Assembly (NCBI RefSeq): GCF_007692655.1
Contig: NZ_REBQ01000139.1
Coordinates: 24,180-88,179, forward strand
Length of the DNA: 64,000 nucleotides
DNA from: Halomonas sp.
GTDB lineage: Bacteria > Pseudomonadota > Gammaproteobacteria > Pseudomonadales > Halomonadaceae
Reading direction: 5' to 3'
Shown in pieces: positions 27,524 through 35,409 of the stretch. A program made the position numbers and the translations under genes. The notes under the pieces are model-generated. The model was not told the origin of the DNA. It was given only the letters and a program-made list of their open reading frames with translations, and did not search any database. How positions within the stretch are numbered: the stretch's first letter is position 1; every line of letters begins with the position of its first letter.

Positions 27524-28822
27524 TCAATCCAAGAATAGAAATCTTGCCGCAAACAGCAGGGCTAAAATAATCACGGCAGGGTTCAAGTCGCTAAAACGCC
27601 CCGACAGTGCTTTGATCGCCACAAAGCTAATAAAGCCTAGCGCAATGCCCTCGGCAATTGAGAACGTCAGCGGCATTGCCAAGGCAGCAATAAGAACCGG
27701 TGCGGCATCGGTAGGATCTTCCCAGTTTGCGTGTGCCAAACTGCCCGCCATAAGCACAGCAACGTACAGCAATGCACCTGCCGTGGCATACGCCGGAATA
27801 GAGCCTGCCAAGGGCGCAAAGAACAAGCTGATCAGGAACATAACCGCAACGACCACGGCCGTGAGACCGGTACGGCCACCTGAAGCGATACCCGCCGTCG
27901 ATTCAATATAGCTGGTCGTGGTCGAGGTACCTAACGCAGCACCAGCCATAGACGCCGTGCTGTCTGCCATCATGGCACGTCCGATGCGTGGCAACTTACC
28001 ATCTTTATCGAGCAGTTTACCGCGATGGGCAACGCCCACCAGCGTGCCGGACGTGTCAAACAAGTCGACAAACAGGAACGCAAAAATAACGCTCAGCATG
28101 GCAATATCAAGCGCGCCTACTAAATCCATGGCCATAAAAGTGGGTGCGATCGATGGTGGCATAGACATCAGACCACCATACTCATTATGACCCAGCACCA
28201 TAGCGATGACGGTAATACCTAGAATACCGATCATTACCGCGCCGGTTACTTTCAAATATGCCAGCGCTGTAATCACGAAGAAGCCCAGCAGCGCGTAGAT
28301 AGCTGGCGGCTGGGAAAGATCACCCAGCGTCACAAAGGTAGCCGGATTAGCGACGACGATGCCGGCGTTTTTCAGCGCAATCATTGCCAGGAACAAGCCG
28401 ATACCCGCAGCGATACCCAGCCGCAGCGACATTGGAATGGCATTTATAATCCACTCACGAACTTTGAAAATACTTAACAGCAAGAAGGTTACCCCCGAGA
28501 AGAAGACCGCGCCTAGCGCTGCTTCCCAGGTATAGCCCATGCCCAACACCACGCCATAGGTAAAAAAGGCGTTCAGCCCCATCCCCGGCGCTTGGGCAAT
28601 CGGGTAGTTCGCCCACAGGCCCATAATCAAACAGCCAATCGCGGCGGCTAAGCAAGTCGCGACAAACACGGCACCATAGTCCATGCCCGCTTCAGACAGA
28701 ATGCTTGGGTTAACAAAAATGATATAGGCCATCGTCAGGAAGGTGGTTATCCCGGCGATCACTTCTGTTTTGATATTGGTTTTGTGCTCGGTGAGCTTGA
28801 AATAGTTATCCAGAAGTTTCAT
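27524..28822 (-). CDS. Adenine/guanine/hypoxanthine permease (AzgA/PbuG-like)
   Basis: A 432-residue polytopic inner-membrane transporter of the AzgA-type nucleobase permease branch. The N-terminus FKLTEHKTNIKTEVIAGITTF, MAYIIFVNPSILSEAG, and QAPGMGLNAFFTYG are diagnostic; further motifs are FLFVDLFDTSGTLVGVA and SSTTTSYIEST-type ALGTSTTTSYIES. E. coli relatives (GhxP/GhxQ, AdeP/AdeQ) import hypoxanthine and guanine or adenine, and the sequence alone does not settle which. It heads the run with apt, gpt and ung, matching import to phosphoribosylation. It is distinct from the uracil permease at 23.7 kb. Confidence 0.92.
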   Translation of the reverse strand: MKLLDNYFKLTEHKTNIKTEVIAGITTFLTMAYIIFVNPSILSEAGMDYGAVFVATCLAAAIGCLIMGLWANYPIAQAPGMGLNAFFTYGVVLGMGYTWEAALGAVFFSGVTFLLLSIFKVREWIINAIPMSLRLGIAAGIGLFLAMIALKNAGIVVANPATFVTLGDLSQPPAIYALLGFFVITALAYLKVTGAVMIGILGITVIAMVLGHNEYGGLMSMPPSIAPTFMAMDLVGALDIAMLSVIFAFLFVDLFDTSGTLVGVAHRGKLLDKDGKLPRIGRAMMADSTASMAGAALGTSTTTSYIESTAGIASGGRTGLTAVVVAVMFLISLFFAPLAGSIPAYATAGALLYVAVLMAGSLAHANWEDPTDAAPVLIAALAMPLTFSIAEGIALGFISFVAIKALSGRFSDLNPAVIILALLFAARFLFLD

Positions 28823-29047
28823 TGAGCTTATTATCCTTAGCGATAACGCCGCACAGATATGCGGTCTGGGGCCGAGAAAAGCCGCACATATTACCCAAAG
28901 GCACCCGTTGATGCGAGCGCCTTAACTATGTCGACTAACGAAAGCAGGCATTAACCTACCGGTGAATATCAAGCAAACTTCAGGCCATTACTTAACCGAT
29001 CGGTCAACCCGCAAGCGAATAAAGCCAATATTGAGGTTATAAGTCGC

Positions 29048-29680
29048 TTATTGAGCCAATTGTTGTCGCGCCATGACACGCTCTACGGTTTCAACGATCA
29101 CCTGAGTCTGCGGATCAATCTCAATATTGACATGGTCACCGGGCGCTCGGTGTTGCAGCATCGTACGGGAGAGCGTTTCTGGAATTAAGTTGACGCTAAA
29201 CTCAACCCCGCCGCTCGCCGCTGGCCGCACATCACCAATGGTTAAGCTAATCCCATCGACGCCAATATAGCCTTTTTCAAACACGAAACGGCCCAGCTTT
29301 TCTGGCAGTGAAAACCACAGCCGACGGTTATTAGGCGCCTCTTCAATCGACACGACTTCGGCCATACAAATCACATGGCCGGACATCGAATGTCCTCCGA
29401 TCTCATCCCCAAAACGTGCCGCTCGCTCTATATTGACGCACTGACCAGCGGTTATTGCACCAAGATTGGTCAGGCGAAGTGTTTCACGCATTAAATCAAA
29501 ACTGACGCGCTCACCCTCTATCGACGTCACGGTTAAGCACACGCCGTTATGGGCGACGGATGCACCAATCTCAAGTCCTGCCCGCATGGAGTCCGGCATT
29601 TCGACAACATGCACGCGAAACTCCTCCGATTCTTGCACCGCCACTACTTTGGCCACCCCTTGTACAATGCCGGTAAACAT
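29048..29680 (-). CDS. ribE: Riboflavin synthase, alpha chain
   Basis: Dismutates two molecules of 6,7-dimethyl-8-ribityllumazine to riboflavin and a pyrimidinedione. The 210-residue protein shows the duplicated lumazine-binding fold: MFTGIVQG at the start, NGVCLTVT in the first repeat, GGHSMSGHVI, then KGYIGVDGISLTI in the second repeat. Length matches E. coli RibC (213). AGGAGG lies 6 bases before the ATG. It stands alone, divergent from metN. I see no FMN riboswitch in its leader; such elements normally precede ribB rather than ribE. Confidence 0.97.
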   Translation of the reverse strand: MFTGIVQGVAKVVAVQESEEFRVHVVEMPDSMRAGLEIGASVAHNGVCLTVTSIEGERVSFDLMRETLRLTNLGAITAGQCVNIERAARFGDEIGGHSMSGHVICMAEVVSIEEAPNNRRLWFSLPEKLGRFVFEKGYIGVDGISLTIGDVRPAASGGVEFSVNLIPETLSRTMLQHRAPGDHVNIEIDPQTQVIVETVERVMARQQLAQ

Positions 29681-29990
29681 ATCCTGCCTCCTGTTGACCT
29701 TAAGATTACCCTTTCAATGCCGCAAGCTTACTACTGGTGCATCATCTTTGTGCAGTAGTCTCGGTTATATTTGACATGCAAACCGCCTAACTTTAGACTT
29801 TCGGCGCAAATGATATGACGCCGATTTGTACCCATATTGCGGGCGTCCATCAGGTTTATAATCTGGTGAAGTGCAGCTAAAAGGGTGTGTCCAGCGTTGA
29901 TGGCCGCCCATTAAGGGTGGCTTTTTTATTCCCGCCCCACACCTGCTCTCTCACCCTCTCCGTCTTCGGCCTACCAGCAAGGCAGACGCT
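29681..29990. other. Divergent ribE/metN control region (310 bp)
   Basis: The gap contains a strong TATAAT -10 box toward metN and, 40 bases later, an intrinsic terminator, implying a short leader RNA or attenuator (listed separately). No MetJ-type AGACGTCT repeats are visible. I see nothing to support a gene in the ribE-proximal 150 bp. Confidence 0.5.
29857..29928 (+). promoter_or_regulatory. Predicted metN promoter, short leader and intrinsic terminator
   Basis: TATAAT at 29857-29862 (weak -35, TTGCGG, 14 bp upstream) is followed by a leader of about 60 bases. This ends in a hairpin (GCCGCCC at 29903-29909 with GGGTGGC at 29915-29921) and six T residues. The heptamer AAGGGTG occurs at 29881-29887 and again at 29913-29919. 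Both copies can pair with CGCCC of the terminator stem, as terminator/antiterminator competition would need. Confidence 0.55.
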
Positions 29991-31034
29991 ATGATTGAAC
30001 TTAGCAACGTCAGTAAAACCTATGGTAATGGCGCAGCCGCTGTCCATGCCTTAAAAAATGCCAATCTCACCGTCCCCAAAGGCAAGATTCACGGCGTTAT
30101 TGGGCTTTCCGGCGCCGGCAAATCAACGCTAATACGCTGCGTCAATTTATTAGAGCGCCCGACCAGCGGCAGCGTCGTGGTGGATGGTCAAGAAATGACG
30201 CGCTTAAGCAGCGCGGCGCTCAACCGCGCACGCCATCGCATTGGCATGATTTTTCAGCACTTCAACTTACTGACCACCCGCACAGTGTTCGACAACGTTG
30301 CCCTTCCCCTGGAACTGATGGGGCAAAAGCGTCAAGCCATTCGCGAGCGCGTCGGCCCACTGCTAGACATGGTTGGCCTTACGGATAAAGCCAACCAGTA
30401 TCCCGCTCAATTATCGGGTGGACAAAAACAGCGTGTTGCCATTGCTCGCGCCCTGGCCAGTGAGCCACAAGTACTGCTTTGCGATGAAGCGACCTCAGCA
30501 TTAGACCCACAAACCACCGGCTCGATATTAGAACTGCTGCGCGATATCAATCGTCAATTAGGCATTACCATTTTGTTAATCACTCACGAGATGGAAGTGG
30601 TTAAATCCATCTGCCATCGGGTCAGCCTGATTTCTGATGGGAAGCTGGTAGAAGATGCTGAAGTGGGCGAATTTTTCACCGCTCCACGTACTCAGCTGGG
30701 GCGTGAGTTTCTGAACGACTTCCTTCAGTTAACGCCACCCAAAGAACTTATTGAACGGCTATCGGATACCGCGGGAGAACATACTCACCCCGTAGTGCGT
30801 TTAACCTTTTCCGGCGATGCGGTCTCAACACCGCTTATTTCGCGCCTGGCTCGTGAGTGTGGTGTTGATGTCAGCATTCTGCAAGCCAAGGTAGAGTCCA
30901 TTCAAGATCGTACATTGGGCCTAATGATCGCTGAACTGCTGGGTACACCGGCACAAACCCAGCAAGCCATGACCTATCTTGAATCCCATCAACTACAGGT
31001 AGAGGTACTCGGCCATGTCCAGCGCAATGTTTAA
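29991..31034 (+). CDS. metN: Methionine ABC transporter ATP-binding protein
   Basis: ATPase of the MetNIQ importer for D- and L-methionine. The 347 residues have Walker A GLSGAGKST at 38-46, the LSGGQKQRVAIARAL signature, Walker B VLLCDEATSALD and the H-loop LLITHEM. A C-terminal NIL domain (about 265-340, VVRLTFSGDA and SILQAKVESIQ) allosterically inhibits transport when it binds methionine in E. coli. Length matches E. coli MetN (343). metI overlaps its 3' end by 20 bases. A possible attenuator lies upstream. Confidence 0.97.
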   Translation: MIELSNVSKTYGNGAAAVHALKNANLTVPKGKIHGVIGLSGAGKSTLIRCVNLLERPTSGSVVVDGQEMTRLSSAALNRARHRIGMIFQHFNLLTTRTVFDNVALPLELMGQKRQAIRERVGPLLDMVGLTDKANQYPAQLSGGQKQRVAIARALASEPQVLLCDEATSALDPQTTGSILELLRDINRQLGITILLITHEMEVVKSICHRVSLISDGKLVEDAEVGEFFTAPRTQLGREFLNDFLQLTPPKELIERLSDTAGEHTHPVVRLTFSGDAVSTPLISRLARECGVDVSILQAKVESIQDRTLGLMIAELLGTPAQTQQAMTYLESHQLQVEVLGHVQRNV

Positions 31035-31668
31035 CCTTATTTTACAGGCCACGCTGGATACCCTTTATATGGTGGCGGTTTCTGGGGTGCTTTCCACGTT
31101 GGTTGGTCTACCGCTGGGCGTGATGCTTTATGTTACCCGTCCGCGCCAAATCCTGGCCAAGCCATTGCTTAATCAAGCGCTAAGCATTGTGACCAATATT
31201 GGCCGCTCAATTCCCTTTATCATTCTGATGGTTGCGATTATTCCATTCACACGCATGCTGGTCGGCACATCGATTGGCATTAACGCCGCCTCGGTGCCGC
31301 TGACCATCGCCGCCATCCCTTTTGTCGCGCGGCTAGTAGAGGGAGCACTGAACGAGCTTTCTCCCGGTTTAGTTGAAGCTGCCCAAGCGATGGGAGCAAC
31401 CCCCTGGCAAATTATTTGTAAAGTGCTGATTCCAGAAGCCCGGGGCGGCATTATGACAGGACTGACCATCACGGTGGTGACATTAGTCAGCTACTCTGCC
31501 ATGGCAGGTGCCGTAGGCGGCGGTGGTTTGGGTGACTTAGGCATACGCTACGGCTACAACCGCTTCAATCCAACCATTATGCTAATTACGGTGGTGATCT
31601 TAGTGGTGATGGTACAAGGCTTTCAAAGCCTGGGAGACTATTTAGTACGCAAAAGTGACCGCAAATAA
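31015..31668 (+). CDS. metI: Methionine ABC transporter permease
   Basis: Membrane subunit of MetNIQ. The 217-residue protein has five hydrophobic spans and the binding-protein-dependent permease EAA-type loop VEAAQAMGATPWQIICKVLIPEARGG, which couples to MetN. Length equals E. coli MetI (217). The gene overlaps metN by 20 bases, so translation is probably coupled; an in-frame ATG at 31027 is an alternative start. metQ follows after 104 bp. Confidence 0.96.
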   Translation: MSSAMFNLILQATLDTLYMVAVSGVLSTLVGLPLGVMLYVTRPRQILAKPLLNQALSIVTNIGRSIPFIILMVAIIPFTRMLVGTSIGINAASVPLTIAAIPFVARLVEGALNELSPGLVEAAQAMGATPWQIICKVLIPEARGGIMTGLTITVVTLVSYSAMAGAVGGGGLGDLGIRYGYNRFNPTIMLITVVILVVMVQGFQSLGDYLVRKSDRK

Positions 31669-31772
31669 CACCCTTGCGACACCTTTGCTATTTATAACAA
31701 AATCGCATTAGACATTGCTTTCTTATTACCACATCATTGCCTTATTCACTAACAGCACCATTGGAGAGCCCC

Positions 31773-32564
31773 ATGCAAAAATTGATTATTGGTAGCCTTA
31801 CGGCCCTGGCCCTAGCAGTCAATGTCGCCAATGCTGAAACTCGAAGCATCAAAATGGGCACCGTCGCGGGACCTGAAACGGAAGTCATGGAAGTCGCCGC
31901 CCGCATTGCCAAAGAAGAGTTCGACCTGGACGTGGAAATCATCGAATTTACTGACTACGTCACTCCCAATGCCGCCCTGGCGGATGGCAGTTTGGATGCT
32001 AACGCCTACCAGCATGAGCCTTACTTACAGTCGATGGTAAATGATCGCGGCTACGATTTAGCGATTGCGGGCTATACCTTCGTTTACCCGATTGGCGCCT
32101 ACTCAGAAAAGTATGACAGCATTGATGACCTGCCGGACGGTGCCCAAATTGCGCTGCCCAATGACCCTTCCAATGAAGGGCGTGCGCTGATTTTGATGCA
32201 TAACAAAGGCCTGATCACGCTCAATGATCCGGAATTCCTCGAAGCAACACCGATTGATATCGCTGAAAACCCGCGCAACTTCCGCTTCCGCGAAATTGAA
32301 GCAGCCCAGCTTCCCCGTGTGCTACCTGATGTCGACATGGCCTTCATCAACAATACTTTTGCACAGCCAGCAGGCTTGCATTTGGAAGACGCTTTGATCA
32401 AAGAGGGCCCTGAGTCTCCTTACGTGAATCTGATCGCCGTGCGTGGCGGTGACGAAGATCGCGAAGAGATCCGCCAACTGGTTGATGCTTACCAACGCGA
32501 TGAAGTCATCGCAAAAGCTGAAGAGCTATTCAAAGGCGCAGCGGTACCCGGTTGGATCGAGTAA
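31773..32564 (+). CDS. metQ: Methionine-binding protein MetQ (NlpA family)
   Basis: Periplasmic receptor that delivers methionine to MetNI. From the ATG at 31773 (GGAG 6 bases upstream) the product is 263 residues. A signal peptide ends at A21 (NVANA before ETRSIK), a type I cleavage site. E. coli MetQ is a lipoprotein, but here the signal contains no Cys, so it is predicted to be a soluble periplasmic protein. The NlpA fold is clear: KMGTVAGPETEVMEVA, FTDYVTPNAALADGSLDANAYQH and ALPNDPSNEGRAL. The long hairpin at 32591-32641 lies 26 bp downstream. Confidence 0.94.
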   Translation: MQKLIIGSLTALALAVNVANAETRSIKMGTVAGPETEVMEVAARIAKEEFDLDVEIIEFTDYVTPNAALADGSLDANAYQHEPYLQSMVNDRGYDLAIAGYTFVYPIGAYSEKYDSIDDLPDGAQIALPNDPSNEGRALILMHNKGLITLNDPEFLEATPIDIAENPRNFRFREIEAAQLPRVLPDVDMAFINNTFAQPAGLHLEDALIKEGPESPYVNLIAVRGGDEDREEIRQLVDAYQRDEVIAKAEELFKGAAVPGWIE

Positions 32565-32590
32565 TACCACCCACTCGCCTAGGCAAATGA

Positions 32591-32641
32591 CATCAGGCCG
32601 ACACTCATATGCAAACCATATGAAAAAGTGTCGGCCTGATG
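32591..32641. repeat. Long two-tier inverted repeat between metQ and msrC
   Basis: Perfect 15-bp arms CATCAGGCCGACACT and AGTGTCGGCCTGATG enclose a second stem, CATATG-CAAAC-CATATG, with four unpaired A residues. No T tract follows on the plus strand, so it is not a standard terminator. It may be a retroregulatory hairpin or a REP-like repeat. Confidence 0.85.
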
Positions 32642-32688
32642 CGTTAGTTGAAACAGAGCACTTAAAAAAGAGCTAAAAAAGAGAACTC

Positions 32689-33186
32689 ATGCCACATACT
32701 GTTGACTACCCTTTCCTTAGCCGCCAGCTTGAAGCACTGCTTGACACCCGCGACTGGCTAACCAATAGCGCGCAAACCTGTGCGTTTATTTACCAACAGC
32801 TAAGCGGCCTCAACTGGGCAGGCTTCTATATTCAGCGGCAACCTGAGGTGCTGGGCCTAGGCCCCTTCCAGGGCCAACCCGCCTGCCACCCTATTCCCTT
32901 TAGTAAAGGCGTCTGCGGTGCCGCCGCTCGTAACCAGACCACCCAGCGGGTAGACGATGTCCATGCCATTGCCGACCATATCGCCTGCGATGCTAACTCC
33001 CGCTCCGAGCTAGTGGTTCCCATCCTGATAGATAATCGCCTATGGGGTGTGCTTGATCTGGATAGCCCGCTGCATGCGCGTTTTACCGAACAGGATCAAG
33101 CGGGTATAGAAGCACTCGTGGCGACCTTTATTCGCCAGACTGACCTGCCCGACCTTATAAACCCTACTATAAACCCGACCTTATAA
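32689..33186 (+). CDS. msrC: Free methionine-(R)-sulphoxide reductase (GAF domain)
   Basis: fRMsr enzymes reduce free methionine-R-sulphoxide to methionine using cysteines in a GAF fold. The 165-residue protein aligns with E. coli MsrC: TSALLYERL-like CAFIYQQLSGLNWAGFYI, LGPFQGQPAC, and DHIACDANSRSELVVPI. The three functional cysteines are at C66, C76 and C100. It follows metNIQ on the same strand, pairing methionine uptake with repair of oxidised methionine. The last ten residues (LINPTINPTL) come from a short direct DNA repeat, CTATAAACCCGACC-like, and lie outside the conserved fold. A terminator follows. Confidence 0.93.
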   Translation: MPHTVDYPFLSRQLEALLDTRDWLTNSAQTCAFIYQQLSGLNWAGFYIQRQPEVLGLGPFQGQPACHPIPFSKGVCGAAARNQTTQRVDDVHAIADHIACDANSRSELVVPILIDNRLWGVLDLDSPLHARFTEQDQAGIEALVATFIRQTDLPDLINPTINPTL

Positions 33187-33209
33187 AAGCAGCCACATAA
33201 CAGCCAAAC

Positions 33210-33245
33210 AAAAACACCCCGAGCCAAGGGCACGGGGTGTTTTTG
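33210..33245. terminator. Bidirectional terminator between msrC and the tRNA-Val genes
   Basis: AAAACACCCCG and CGGGGTGTTTT form an 11-bp stem with an 11-base loop. A tracts on one side and T tracts on the other allow termination of both msrC (plus) and the tRNA transcript (minus). Confidence 0.88.
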
Positions 33246-33253
33246 AATGTATC

Positions 33254-33330
33254 TGGTAGGACCAGGCGGATTTGAACCGCCGACCTCCACGATGTCAACG
33301 TGGCGCTCTAACCAACTGAGCTATGGTCCT
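33254..33330 (-). tRNA. tRNA-Val (GAC), copy 3 in transcription order
   Basis: A 77-base tRNA with encoded CCA. The acceptor arms AGGACCA and TGGTCCT, D arm GCTCAGTTGGTTAGAGC, anticodon arm CCACG-TTGACAT-CGTGG and T arm GGCGG-TTCAAAT-CCGCC all pair. The anticodon GAC is encoded at 33294-33296 and reads valine GUC and GUU codons. Confidence 0.98.
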
Positions 33331-33355
33331 AAATGGGCGTATGTATCGGCGGCGA

Positions 33356-33432
33356 TGGTAGGACCAGGCGGATTTGAACCGCCGACCTCCACGATGTCAA
33401 CGTGGCGCTCTAACCAACTGAGCTATGGTCCT
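33356..33432 (-). tRNA. tRNA-Val (GAC), copy 2
   Basis: Identical in sequence to the copy at 33254-33330, including the encoded CCA. The anticodon GAC is encoded at 33396-33398. It lies in the middle of the 102-bp array. Confidence 0.98.
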
Positions 33433-33457
33433 AAATGGGCGTATGTATCGGCGGCGA

Positions 33458-33534
33458 TGGTAGGACCAGGCGGATTTGAACCGCCGACCTCCACGATGTC
33501 AACGTGGCGCTCTAACCAACTGAGCTATGGTCCT
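33458..33534 (-). tRNA. tRNA-Val (GAC), copy 1 (promoter-proximal)
   Basis: Identical to the other two copies; the anticodon is encoded at 33498-33500. It is the first tRNA from the promoter side on the minus strand, downstream of an AT-rich region with a TTACGCAA/TTGCGTAA inverted repeat at 33574-33598. Confidence 0.98.
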
Positions 33535-33573
33535 ATAGCAATTATTGTAAGCACGTAAATCGCAATAAGTTTG

Positions 33574-33598
33574 TTACGCAAAAAAAAATATTGCGTAA
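33574..33598. repeat. AT-rich inverted repeat upstream of the tRNA array
   Basis: TTACGCAA and TTGCGTAA (8-bp arms) flank nine A/T bases. It lies between fumC and the tRNA promoter region. It could be a binding site or a weak hairpin at the end of the fumC transcript. Confidence 0.45.
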
Positions 33599-33790
33599 AA
33601 GCTGTCTTACAAAACCTATGGCAATTACGGATCAATAAGCAAATACATGCCGAACAACGGATGCAAATTTTACCCACTTACCAATGAATTGCAAGCTATT
33701 TCCCACCGTTATCAATGCTTCAATACACCCTTCAAGCAACCGCATCATTTGCTTGGCCGAGCGCAGACAGTTTTCTTAGACAACCTAACG

Positions 33791-35167
33791 TTACTCGGGA
33801 ATCCCGCCTTTAGTCAGCATGCTCGGGTCGAGCAGACGCTCCAAGGTTTCCCGATCAAGGTCGGTCTTCTCTTCTGCGACATCAATAATTGGCCTGCCCG
33901 CCTGATAGGCTTCCTTGGCAACGGCGGCGGCGGCGTTGTAACCGATTACTCCATTCAACGCAGTGACCAGAATCGGGTTACGCGCCAAGGGGCCTGTCAT
34001 ATTGTCTTGGCGAACGTTAAATGTCGCAATCGCGCGGTCAGCTAGTAGCCGGGAGGTATTGCTCATCAGACTAATGGAGGTGAGTAAATTGGAAGCGACT
34101 AGCGGCAGCATAACGTTCAATTGAAAATTACCACTTTGGCCCGCTACCGTGATCGCCGTATCCAAACCGATGACCTGTGCCGCTGCTTGGGCAGCGGACT
34201 CCGGAATCACCGGGTTTACCTTACCCGGCATAATCGAGCTACCCGGCTGTAACGCCTCCAGCTCAATCTCACCAAGCCCTGCCAACGGCCCAGAGTTCAT
34301 CCAGCGCAGATCATTGGCGATTTTCATTATTACGCAGGCTAACCCCTTCAACTGACCCGACAGCTCAACGGCAGCATCCTGAGAAGAAAGGCTAGCAAAA
34401 AAACTGTCGTTGGGGGTAAATGACAAGCCGGTTTGCTCGCTCAACTCTTGGGCAACTCGTTCAGCAAAGCCCTCTGGTGCATTAATACCCGTGCCTACCG
34501 CTGTGCCACCCTGTGCGATCCGGCATAGCCTTTTCATGGCGCTATCAAAACGCTCAATTGCCTGGTTCACTTGGCTCGACCAAGCCCCCAGTTCTTGATC
34601 CATGCGAAGGGGCATGGCATCCATCAGATGGGTGCGGCCGGTTTTTACCACATGGCTTAGTTCACCGGCACGCCGGTCGATGGTTTCGCGCAGATGGAGT
34701 AGCGCTGGCCGAAGCGTTTCATGCACTTCGATAGCGGCTGAAAGATGAATAGCCGTAGGGATGACGTCGTTGCTCGACTGCCCCATATTGACGTGGTCAT
34801 TCGGGGTTACCTCAACCCCCTCCCTGCTGGCCAGGGTTGCCAGCACCTCATTCACGTTCATATTGGTTGAGGTGCCTGAACCCGTCTGAAATACATCAAT
34901 AGGGAATTGATGGTCGTGCTTGCCTACCAATACTTCACGAGCAGCCTTTTGAATCGCTTCGGAACGAGCATCATCCAGCCCACCCAGGGCTTGATTCGCA
35001 CGCGCTGCCGCTAGTTTTATGCGTGTTACCGCATGAATGAAGGCGGTTGGCATCGGCGTGTGTGAGACAGGAAAGTTATTAATTGCCCGCTGGGTTTGTG
35101 CTCCGTAAAGCGCATCGGAAGGTACTTCTAGTTCACCCATGCTATCGCGTTCCGTACGTGTTGCCAT
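33791..35167 (-). CDS. fumC: Class II fumarate hydratase
   Basis: Iron-independent, oxygen-stable fumarase that interconverts fumarate and malate in the TCA cycle. The 458-residue protein has the superfamily signature GSSIMPGKVNP, the TGRTHLMDAMP histidine motif, GSGTSTNMNVNEVL and GQSSNDVIPTA. E. coli FumC has 467 residues. It is a single gene, divergent from the phasin; the tRNA-Val array lies downstream on the same strand. As class II it would stay active under oxidative or iron-poor conditions, when aconitase B (at 3.5 kb) is vulnerable. Confidence 0.97.
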   Translation of the reverse strand: MATRTERDSMGELEVPSDALYGAQTQRAINNFPVSHTPMPTAFIHAVTRIKLAAARANQALGGLDDARSEAIQKAAREVLVGKHDHQFPIDVFQTGSGTSTNMNVNEVLATLASREGVEVTPNDHVNMGQSSNDVIPTAIHLSAAIEVHETLRPALLHLRETIDRRAGELSHVVKTGRTHLMDAMPLRMDQELGAWSSQVNQAIERFDSAMKRLCRIAQGGTAVGTGINAPEGFAERVAQELSEQTGLSFTPNDSFFASLSSQDAAVELSGQLKGLACVIMKIANDLRWMNSGPLAGLGEIELEALQPGSSIMPGKVNPVIPESAAQAAAQVIGLDTAITVAGQSGNFQLNVMLPLVASNLLTSISLMSNTSRLLADRAIATFNVRQDNMTGPLARNPILVTALNGVIGYNAAAAVAKEAYQAGRPIIDVAEEKTDLDRETLERLLDPSMLTKGGIPE

Positions 35168-35236
35168 GGATCGTCCTCCTCTGTTTACTGTTTAAGATAA
35201 CAAGGCCATTAAGTTAACGAGGCTCAAGATAAAATG

Positions 35237-35274
35237 TTGCACTGCACAAAACAGCTTGCTATGCTGCACTGCAA
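35237..35274. promoter_or_regulatory. Two TGCACTGCA repeats upstream of the phasin gene
   Basis: TGCACTGCA occurs at 35238-35246 and 35265-35273, a 27-bp step, within TTGCACTGCACAA and CTGCACTGCAAGA. TGC/GCA-rich motifs of this kind are bound by PhaR, the phasin repressor of other bacteria, but this assignment is inference. Confidence 0.4.
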
Positions 35275-35409
35275 GATAGCTAGACAAAATAGCTTGAAAA
35301 GCTAACCAATCAAAAAGCAGCGCCAACTTCAGGAGTGCTGCTTACAGCAATAATGTTTATGACACTATTTGTTCATAACACTATTGATGCAACCCCGGAG
35401 AGTATTAAT

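Larger units (their letters stand above)
33254..33534. repeat. Exact 102-bp tandem array of tRNA-Val genes
   Basis: Three tRNA genes start at a 102-bp period (33254, 33356, 33458), separated by two identical 25-bp spacers beginning AAATGGGCG. The identity of the spacers points to recent tandem duplication or ongoing homogenisation. Confidence 0.97.

Noticed and set aside
29681..29990. FMN riboswitch for ribE
   Set aside because: No RFN-type conserved core is seen on the minus strand, and the leader is too short.
29991..32564. MetJ operators at metNIQ
   Set aside because: No tandem AGACGTCT-like 8-mers were found upstream of metN.
33254..33534. CRISPR-like array (three repeats with spacers)
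   Set aside because: The repeats are tRNA genes and the two spacers are identical to each other, unlike CRISPR spacers.
33247..33558. Repetitive plus-strand frame with GGFEPPTSTMSTW motifs
   Set aside because: It is the reverse complement of the three tRNA-Val genes, a well-known source of false proteins.
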